A stretch of DNA of 64,000 nucleotides from Sweltsa coloradensis (Eukaryota; Arthropoda; Insecta; Plecoptera; Chloroperlidae). The translations under genes were made by a program, and so were the position numbers. The notes under the pieces are model-generated. The model was not told the origin of the DNA, did no database searches, and saw nothing but the letters and a program-made list of their open reading frames with translations. Location of the stretch: positions 682,001-746,000 of the forward strand of contig JAMZAV010000108.1 of the NCBI GenBank assembly GCA_024449915.1, given 5' to 3'. Shown one piece after another: positions 56,313 to 64,000 of the stretch. How positions within the stretch are numbered: position 1 is the first letter of the stretch; each line of letters starts with the position of its first letter.

Positions 56313-56760
56313 TACTTCAAACAATCCTTACATACACCGCGGAAACCTGGACTGTAGGTGAACGAGAAGAGACAATACAGACGGGGGATATGAGATTCCT
56401 GAAGAGGACAGTGGGTAAGAAAAGAGATAAATCGAAATACTGACTGGGAAAATAATGATTTTTCTTGCTTAACGTCTCTTATTAATGCCCTAAGGCTATT
56501 TAAGACAATGAGTAGCAATTGATAACTATGACAATGAAGGATTATTACAACAAGAAAAACATTCCTTATGCAGGATTCGAACCCACGTCCTCGTACAACC
56601 ATATGCTTATTAAACGGTGACAGGGTGGGAAGGAAACGGTTGAGACGGTTTGGGGTTGGAACATATTATGGAACGAATGCCAGAAGAGAGAATGCTCATG
56701 AAAATGTGTGGAAAAAAGAGTGGAAGGAAGAAAGAAGGGGGAGGTCAAGTAAGATATGAA
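56313..56760 (+). pseudogene. LINE RT thumb fragment interrupted by SINE-C
   Basis: 56313-56436 reads LLQTILTYTAETWTVGEREE then TIQTGDMRFLKRTVG; 56605-56750 continues in shifting frames with RLRRFG, HIMERMPEERMLMKM and GRKKEG, matching the end of the other common LINE RT type (YAAETW..EMRFLR..GH..RMPEER..). A SINE-C (56457-56606) lies between. Distinct from the LINE at 12.8-17.5 kb. Confidence 0.7.
56457..56606 (-). repeat. SINE-C copy in LINE fragment
   Basis: Tail CTTGCTTAACGTCTCTTATT (+ orientation) and head with GGATTCGAACCCACGTCCTC. Splits the LINE fragment. Confidence 0.7.
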
Positions 56761-57079
56761 AAGAGAAGGGATTTGGGTGATTGAAAAAGCGGGAGTTTTG
56801 GAGTAGATGCAATTTTGGGGGGTATAATGAAAAAGGGAGAGGGGGTTCAAAACCCAAGCGTCGTACCAGGGTAGGGTTTGCCAACGAGTGCACTGAAAGG
56901 GGTAAGGTATAGCCCTTTAACCGGAATTCCTTCATAAAAGTCATAGAGATTTTTTTTCTAGCGGGCCGATTGAAAAAAAAACTTTATTTACCTTTGCCCA
57001 AATATCATTTTGGACCTACATAAACCAGCGAAAAAATCTAACTTTTTTAGGGGGTGGGGGTGGGGGGAGAGGTGGCTTT

Positions 57080-57330
57080 AACTTATAAGTAGAGATACGT
57101 GTATATAGCATTTTCAAGTGTCATTTTATAGCATTTTATAGTATCTATTTTTTGGCCACTTTCAAAATCTTGTGTATGAAGTTTTTTCATATTTTATTTT
57201 AAAATTATGTCACCAAGGTTGAATTTATATCATCGAATAAAAAATATGTACCGGTATAAACAGATTATAGGTACTACTATGTAAAATAAAATAAGACTGG
57301 ACGACGACTTCCACGTATCTCTACTTATAA
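57080..57330. mobile_element. TIR element, duplicated right end
   Basis: CTTATAAGTAGAGATACGTG at 57086 and its complement at 57309-57330. The core matches 38885-39165. The right end plus its flank (CTTCCACGTATCTCTACTTA, GCGATAAGCTTACTGT) is repeated in tandem at 57309-57347 and 57348-57386, a 39-bp duplication. Confidence 0.75.
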
Positions 57331-57562
57331 GCGATAAGCTTACTGTCTTCCACGTATCTCTACTTATAAGCGATAAGCTTACTGTCTTAAAACGTTTGGG
57401 AAACTGACAGATCCTTGCAAACCTAACGTCTATCACAACCTGGAATCGAACCAGACCGGCTCATGTTTATAAGGAAGCAGGAAGACAAACTTGAGAAGTC
57501 AACCAGCTAACACACCACAAGACTATGCTAGGATAAGCTGAACAGTTGCAACTTCGACTTAC

Positions 57563-57683
57563 CAGCCTGTGAAAGATGTCTCTGCTGTGAACTGCCCGAC
57601 ACTGCATGGGATGAGGAAGCCTAAGCGATGTTGGTGCTGGGCTAGGCGCAGGTTGCGGTTCATCCATCAATGGGTTACGTAAT
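57563..57683 (-). CDS. Triplicated exon, copy a (121 bp)
   Basis: On the - strand: acceptor TTTCTTTCCAG, donor GTAAGTCGAAG. One frame is open (RNPLMDEPQPAPSPAPTSLR). Relative to copy c it has one inserted and two lost bases, so its reading frame differs in the middle. About 90% identical to copy c, including flanking intron bases on both sides. Coding status is uncertain; it may belong to a non-coding RNA. Confidence 0.45.
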
Positions 57684-58039
57684 CTGGAAAGAAAAGAAAA
57701 CCAAGATGTAGATGATTCACTCACTGGATTACTTTCTATTCAAATTGCAAGGCTGGAGTCATACAACTTCCAAGTTTTAAAATTTAAACTTTAAAGTGGA
57801 AGAAATCTACATTAATGGATTGGATAGAAGACTTCGATCAATATCAAAATTGCAAAATTAATTATTTAATATTTAATAAAAATTTAGTTAATAATCAACA
57901 CTAGATTGAGAAATAGGCCAGTGGAGAATTTTTCGAATGACTGCCGCCTAGATATTTTTGCACAACTTGCCGAAGAAGTCAACCAATTAACACACAAGAC
58001 TATGCTAGGATAAGCTGAACAGTTGCAACTGTGACTTAC

Positions 58040-58167
58040 CAGGTCAAAGACGTAGCTCTGCTGCAAACTGCCGGACACTGCATGGGATGAGGAATCCGAT
58101 GAGCGATGTTGATGCTGGGCTAGGCGCAGGTTGCGAATCAATCAATCGATGAAGTACAGTAGGTAGT
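58040..58167 (-). CDS. Triplicated exon, copy b (128 bp)
   Basis: Acceptor TTTCTTTCCAG, donor GTAAGTCACAG. The part RLAQHQHRSSDSSSHAVSGS aligns with copy c in the same frame; the first 35 bases are the most diverged (GATTGATTGATTCG). Flanking introns are again similar to copies a and c. Confidence 0.45.
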
Positions 58168-58781
58168 CTGGAAAGAAAAGAACACCAAGATGTAGATGAT
58201 TTACTCACTGGGTTACTTTATATTCAAATTTGCAAGTAGGGATCGGCAAAATACGTTTAATAGCCTAAACGTATATCCCTTATCCTTTTTCAAAATTGTA
58301 TTAATTAAACTAATTTGTAAGGCACCTTCATTTTCAAAAAAATTAAAATTGAAAATTAATTAATGATGGATGAACTAGATAATTATGTACTGATACGCTT
58401 TAAACACTTGGAACTGGCAACTAGCTGTAATTCTGTAGGCTCCAAAAGTGATTTATTGTAAAAAGAAAAAATGAAATGTTAAAACTCCGTCTAAATCTCA
58501 CATCTAATTGCAAGGGAGTCGACACAACTCCAAGTTTTAAATTAGAAGACGTTTACAGTGGAACGAATCTACATAGGATGGATAGAGACCTAGATCAAAT
58601 CGAATTGCCAATTTAATTTTATAAATTAAAATGTAATTAATTAAGTGCCAACTAGTTAAATGCAAAGTGGAGAATTTACAACAACTGCATCTAGAATTTC
58701 TACACAACTTGCTGAAGAAGTCAAGCAGCCAACACACAAGACTATGCTAGGATAAGCTGAACAGTTGCAACTTCGACTTAC

Positions 58782-58903
58782 CAGCCTGTGAAAGATGTCT
58801 CTGCTGTGAACTGCCCGACACTGCATGGGATGAGGAAGCCGACAAGCGATGTTGGTGCTGGGCTAGGTGCAGGTTGCGTTCATCCATCAATGGGTTACGT
58901 AGT
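58782..58903 (-). CDS. Triplicated exon, copy c (122 bp)
   Basis: Acceptor TTCTTTCCAG, donor GTAAGTCGAAG. The open frame gives RNPLMDERNLHLAQHQHRLS then ASSSHAVSGSSQQRHLSQA, rich in Ser, Gln and His. It needs phase 2 at its start, which the exon at 59258-59353 does not supply in its open frame. That mismatch argues for a non-coding transcript or missing exons. Confidence 0.45.
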
Positions 58904-59257
58904 CTGGAAAGAAGAGAAAACCAAGATGTAGAAACAATTTACTTGTTCAATTTTTTTTTGTAATTGAAATCAAATTGCAACAAGACCTACAATATCAAGT
59001 TTTAAAATCAACTTTTAAGTGAAAGAAATCAACATTAAGAGTGGATAGAAGACACAACCAATATCAAAACAAAGTATTATTAATTATTTAATTAAAATTT
59101 AATTGATGCAGTATGGCAAACGATAGGATGAGACATCGGCCAGTGAAAAATTTGTCAAACTAGTCTCCTAGATATTTCCAAACAAATTGTCAAAGTAGTC
59201 ATGCTTTCTACTCTTATACAATTCTAAACGAACACAGCTTATGGATATCATTCTTAC

Positions 59258-59353
59258 CGTTATGTTTCCGCTGGCGACTGCAAGTTGGTCCAGCTACGAG
59301 CAGCATCTTGATGTCTTCGTTCGGCTGGGCAGCTGGCATCCACTCGTACAGCT
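59258..59353 (-). CDS. Candidate upstream exon of the - strand gene
   Basis: Acceptor TTATGTTGGCAG, donor GTAAGAATG. The frame LYEWMPAAQPNEDIKMLLVA, GPTCSRQRKHN is open throughout. GC-richer than the flanking DNA. No domain recognised. Confidence 0.4.
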
Positions 59354-59354
59354 C

Positions 59355-60070
59355 TGCCAACATAATAAAACATCCAAGAGTTAAAAGTTATTCCAAACAA
59401 ACCTTGCCGATGCTGGTGTATTAATTAATAAAACAATCGTGCCAACAAGATAATTATTCAATCTTCGGTTAACTACATTCTTTAATTTATTGATTCTCCA
59501 AATTTCTAATGTTCATCTAACTATCAAAATATTGTTTGTTTTAAACATCACTTATTAAAGTACCAATCTTGCTGAAATTAGCATAATTTTTACTATGAAA
59601 TGTTTTCAAAATTTAATTCCTCCTCCTAATTATACTACACATACCTTTCTTCTCTTGTGTTCAATTAAAATTTTATAATGGACTTCAAGTAGCCTACGGA
59701 AAATATTTATTTAAAAATATGCTTAAAAGAGAAGTTTTCTAGTAAAATCCATGCGTATGACTGGCTCTAACCCACAACCATGGTTTCCTATTGTGCAACC
59801 TACCCCAATTACAAAGGTCTTGATTATAAATACCGTAATCAATCAATATAAACCGCTTGTTTTCTTGAGGGGGTGGGGGGTGGGAATTATTGTAGGTCTT
59901 CCGGCAATTCTAAAAACGTTTTGTTCAACAATGAATTGAAATAAAATTCAGCCACGTAGACAATCTACATTGACCAGGATCGCGACAGAGTACAGATAAA
60001 TAGGTGACCCAATCACTAGGTTATGCAATCAAGGCTAGATTTTCTATACTTCTTAGAATATAATTTAGTA
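59355..60070. other. Intron-like sequence, no element recognised
   Basis: AT-rich DNA between the candidate exon and a SINE-A. Nothing identifiable beyond a G-run near 59870. Confidence 0.4.
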
Positions 60071-60074
60071 TAGA

Positions 60075-60515
60075 AATAAATAAACAAATAAATAAAATAT
60101 TCGTATTTAGAGTCTACCCACTCAGTCATATAACTGATTTTCAGTGAGGGACAGTAAACCAAAGCGACCAAGCCAACCCCGTAAGCCCAGACACAATTGA
60201 TGAGTGAGCGATAACCAACCAAAAATCGTTTTTTTTTTTTAAATAGGAAATATAGCAATCAGTGGTAGGGACAGTGCGAACACCCGCAGATCAACGCCAG
60301 AATCGACAAGGCCGATTCAGAACAATTTTGAATTTATTATGTGCCTCGTTGCTAGGACGGCTCCAAAGTCCCCGTTTACAAATTCCTAAGACAAGAACTG
60401 ATGGACTTATAAGTCCAAATCAGAAATTAAAAAATTTCTGACTGTAGAGGGAATCGAACCCTGGACCTTCTGCATTGGAAGCAGAGACGCTAACCACAAG
60501 ACCAACGAGCCACAC
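60075..60515 (-). repeat. SINE-A, best full-length copy
   Basis: Order on the - strand: tRNA-like head 60515-60440 (GTTGGTCTTGTGGTTAGCG, CTGCTTCCAATGCAG anticodon-type arm, GGTTCGATTCCC B box), a linker with GACTTATAAGTCCATCAGTT, the body, the 3' hairpin (CACTGAAAATCAG/AACTGAGTGGG) and TAGACTCTAAATAC with an (ATTT)n tail. About 440 bases. Serves as the reference for the other copies. Confidence 0.88.
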
Positions 60516-60519
60516 AAAA

Positions 60520-61880
60520 ATATACTACACAGTGTGGGTCTCGAAAGTCTTCCTAAAAGATTTGAATAAAATCGAGCCCCCTCTAACGGCTACTGCCCCC
60601 CCCCCCCTTCATAGATGTTCCGACTGCTATCGGAAGAATTTAACACAAAAATATACTACACAATCGGGCAGTGGCGTAGCTAGGAATTTAAAGGCAGGGT
60701 ACAATTGCTGCTCTATGGGCTTCCTTGCCCCCCTCTTGCCGTGGGCCTGTAGAGATGCAACTGCATCCCCTATTCCTATGCCCTTGCAATGCAGGGCTCG
60801 AACCAGCATCTTCCTAAAAGGCTTGAATAATTAATATGAGCTATCTTCCAACGGCTACTAGAGGAGATTCCCCCTCCACCCCTCCCTACACCAGAAGAAC
60901 AAAAGCTTACACCCACTTGAAACATGTACTTTGAATATATGGTTGACATCTAAATTACCGGTAGGTCTACGTTGAAAGTGAACAGATGAACCCAAAGGTG
61001 TCCAAAACAAGAGCACAAAATTACTGTGGGCCTACAGTTTGGCAGGATGGTCTACGAAATAGGCATGTAAGTGGTAACCTGTGGAAACGCCCGTGTATAA
61101 ATGATACAAAGCAAATCTTCACCATGAAGTAATAACTACTCCCTCTGTATCTAGCTAGTGATGAAACCAAATGAAATGAAGTGGGTAATCGCGACGATGG
61201 GCTGTCCGTGTTAAATGAAGGTCAAGTGGGCTCTGAGGTCGGGGAACTTTCAAAACGAAATATTTAGAGAAATAATGATTTAGATAATTACAAATTAGAT
61301 ATAAAACTAGAGATAGAATAGAAGGCTGGAGCATTTCCATAGGGTGCGAGGCACGTGAAAAAGAGCGTACGCGCCGTTGACCTTGACCTACTAGTACTAC
61401 ATTGTGCGTAGCGAGACAATCATACGCGTTATCTAGCCGGAGAATTCCTAGCCCAGACTACATACATTATTATCATTCAAACTACATGGAACATTCTTTT
61501 AGTTAATCGGAAAACGCCAAGCTTATCGTATTTTAGAGTATGCACGATCAACGCCCAGATTTTAACACGTGCACAAATTTCACAACGAAACCAAAAGAAT
61601 TTTCACGCCCGTAATTTAAAAATGAATTTATATCGAACGCGTAATTATCAAGAATGCTAATCTACCTACAAAGAGGTGAATACACAGTAATTAATACTGG
61701 AACAGAGCTAACCACGTTTTTTTCCGACAAGGTTCAACCATAAAATCTGCAATTAATTAAGTTTCAAACAAGCTTAGATTGAAATTATATAATACGTACG
61801 GTAATTTAACACAATCAATAACTAATTCACAATAAATAGATGGTTTATGATGAATAGCTAGGAGAAAATGTAGTGATCGC
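60520..61880. other. No gene recognised
   Basis: A poly-C run at 60596-60607 and a partial duplication of the phrase TTCCTAAAAG...GAATAA (60551 and 60812). Otherwise AT-rich sequence without recognisable content; would be intron of the candidate - strand gene. Confidence 0.4.
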
Positions 61881-61884
61881 TTAC

Positions 61885-62063
61885 CTGGAATGGCGTGGTC
61901 GGCTGTAGCTGGGAATGCATTGTCTCGGTGGGCTGGGCTCTGGCGAGGGCGAGGCACGGAGAGCTAGCTAGACGATGTGTCACTGGCAGAGGTTGACGAG
62001 AGAAGAGAACGAGATTCCTCAGAACACGGAGCAGACTGAACGACCAGGAGGGGAGGGGGGACT
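61885..62063 (-). ncRNA. Candidate first exon and promoter of the - strand gene
   Basis: A GC-rich island on the - strand, ending CATTCCAG before donor GTAAGC. The only ATG near the end (ATGCATTCCCAGCTACAGCC) runs into a stop in the next exon. The frame that would fit the next exon has no ATG here, only an upstream stop, so this is either a 5' UTR exon or part of a non-coding RNA. TATAGATA (62082-62075) and an initiator-like TCAGTC (62065-62060) lie at its 5' side, but 19 bases apart instead of about 30. Confidence 0.4.
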
Positions 62064-62099
62064 GATAAGCGCGCTATCTATACAGGGCACTGTGGTAAT

Positions 62100-64000
62100 A
62101 TTTTCAACCGCCGGTTTTGAATTGAATAGACAGCAGTGGCATCACTAGGGTTTTTTGGGGGAAAGGCGGCGTGTGCCCCCCTCCCCCCCCCCCAATAATT
62201 TCCTCGTTTTCCTCAACCCACAGTTGGTCATGTTTTAAAGTGTCCTCCTGATGGACAGAACAAGCAAATAGGTCACGCGTGAGACCGCTGACCGTCTCGG
62301 GTGGTTCCAGTCGAATCCCGCCACTGGAAACCCTGACTGATTTTTTACAAAGGGTTTCTTCAGTCGTTCGGGCGAATGCTGGGGTTGGGCCCTCTTGCAC
62401 AGCCCTTGGACATTCCCTTCACAATCAAAACTGAGGGGGTGGGGTGGGGGGTTGGGGGGGGGTAGGTTACCAATTCCCGACCATCACAGGTTTTCCAAAT
62501 TGCAACACCGCATTTTTCTACACTGCAAATTTGTCTGCCTGAGAAAGAGAAATGATTTTGCCCCATATCATGTTCAGCAGTGATGACGATGATGGCAGAT
62601 AAAACGGGATATAACTTTACTTTAGAAAGTTTTGAACTTCTTGTCTCGCCAGTAACGTGTATAGTAACCTTTAATATTCAAAGTAACTTAACTTAAGAAC
62701 ACCTGAAACGTATTGCCATTAAATTACTATGTATCAACTTTCATAGGAAACTTATTCACTTTTTTAACATCTGTCCCGGCCGTACCTTTCATCCAATCGG
62801 GTCACAGTATTTTTTAAATTTTTGTTGGCCCAAAAGCTGTTGGGGAATAAAAATTCATCTCATTCGGTCCACACCCGGCCGAGCTAGGGCACTGAAGAAC
62901 TAAAAATAAAAACACTTCCATGAGCAAATCCCAAGACACTTTTGTCGTTTCCGCGGTCCTATTGGTCCTATCAAGTCGTGAGTGGGCTCAAAAAATCTCA
63001 AAACAGCTCGCTCCCACTTAGACAGAACAGAAAACTAGAACTGCATTACTTGTTTGTGTCATAATCAATTTGTTTTTAAAAGACTATATTCCACATTTGT
63101 TTTTTAAATACAAAAATTGTTAATTTTGTAAGACATTATTTAATTCTAAACATGATGGCAAATACCACTCGTCTCTCTCTCACACCATTCATCGGGAAAT
63201 GTGATAACTAACTAGGTGTCAATTTGAATCACATATAATATAATTTACGTACCTTTTATTTAATTTTGAGACCCCCGATACCCTGACTATATTACTAGCG
63301 TCCGATGGGAGTTGTTGGGTTACGCGGGCAAAATTCTGCGTTTAAACGGACTCGAATTGCTACGACGGTTGAGTTTTACATGCAAATTTCAACCTGCCTT
63401 GTAGCTCCCCATCCGACCCATGTCACATCTCGTGTCGAATGCTTGTAATATAAACGGGGTCCGAGATTCCGATAATAAAAAGGAAAACTGTTTTGAGTTA
63501 GTGGTGAAGCACTAACTATGGGATTAGAAGTTAAATTGAGCAGAAGTGGAAACAGTGTTATTGGAATTCCATCTTTATTCTGAGGAATAATTTGACATAA
63601 TCCAAGTTAATCAATTTATAATAAAATTGTACACACTTCACAGTTGAGCCAGACAGTTTTCTCTTATTATTCACTTCTTAAGATTCAAATAATGTTGATA
63701 CTAAATGTTTTAAATATAAGATAGGTTAATTGTGTCAAAATTTGGTGCAAAAATTACAATAATTATGGTGTTTCACTCATCTAAATTCCAACACGGTGGA
63801 TAATTACTTAGAAAAACACTTAAGTTTCAAGTTGTGTTTGAAACGTTGAAATGTGTGGTTGCGGTGAGCAGCACATTTCAGGTGCAAAGTCGTGGAAGTG
63901 ATGACTAATATCATTTAATTTATTGGGAGTTCTACATCACATGTCTTCTCCCCAAAACACAACACAAAATTAAACTGTTAAGTGTTTTGTTTTTTAATAT
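62100..64000. other. No gene recognised
   Basis: C and G runs at 62176-62192 and 62433-62463; a tRNA-like B-box word (GGTTCCAGTCGAATCCCGCC) near 62302. The 63000-64000 segment is AT-rich and unremarkable. Confidence 0.4.

Noticed and set aside
60440..60515. tRNA gene candidates at SINE heads (also 4655, 33290, 54840, 55320, 56570)
   Set aside because: A and B boxes are present but acceptor stems fail to pair and each is followed by SINE body sequence; they are tRNA-derived heads.
62060..62083. A TATA plus initiator promoter
   Set aside because: TATAGATA and TCAGTC are only about 19 bases apart, too close for a standard core promoter; kept only as a weak note on the candidate first exon.

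Overview
This window is animal nuclear DNA: AT-rich, intron-containing and packed with mobile-element debris. The only gene I can name with certainty is a GTP-dependent phosphoenolpyruvate carboxykinase (PEPCK). Its last seven coding exons lie on the + strand at 475-6444, with clean GT-AG junctions, no in-frame stop and the active-site residues kept; roughly the first 205 residues lie outside the window on the left. The PEPCK sequence, the many copies of the word TAGGCCTA, and the mix of hAT, mariner, Penelope, LINE and tRNA-SINE elements suggest an invertebrate, possibly an arthropod. The species cannot be fixed from this sequence.

Layout. 1-7140: PEPCK 3' part and 3' UTR. 7140-12490: terminal-inverted-repeat (TIR) elements and a compact, very young LTR retrotransposon on the - strand, carrying gag, a -1-frame second ORF and the tail of integrase, but no protease, reverse transcriptase or catalytic integrase core. 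12600-18500: a 5'-truncated LINE on the - strand, split by two DNA elements with intact target-site duplications, with small MITEs beside it. 18500-27500: SINE fragments, a hammerhead-ribozyme relic, two nested hAT-like elements with BED-type zinc-finger remnants, and mariner-like repeats. 27506-29821: a 2.3 kb element that is almost entirely one giant hairpin with arms of about 1.1 kb.

31780-34565: the last four coding exons of a second + strand gene, joined in frame across three introns, with stop and polyA signal; I do not recognise the protein. 34570-44600: possible non-coding exons and five well-delimited DNA elements (hAT-like, TTAA-type, TA-type). 44600-57400: SINEs, a Penelope GIY-YIG endonuclease relic, tandem repeats, a long palindrome and LINE fragments. 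49300-62060: a candidate - strand spliced gene with three near-identical consecutive exons. 62100-64000: no gene seen.

The two coding genes are not evidently related. Most of the remaining structure is explained by layers of transposition, and many insertions can be read precisely because their target duplications survive. The less ordinary items are the giant hairpin, the gag-only LTR element with a frameshift-type junction, the inactivated hammerhead, the triplicated exon, and a 3' hairpin module shared by two different SINE families.
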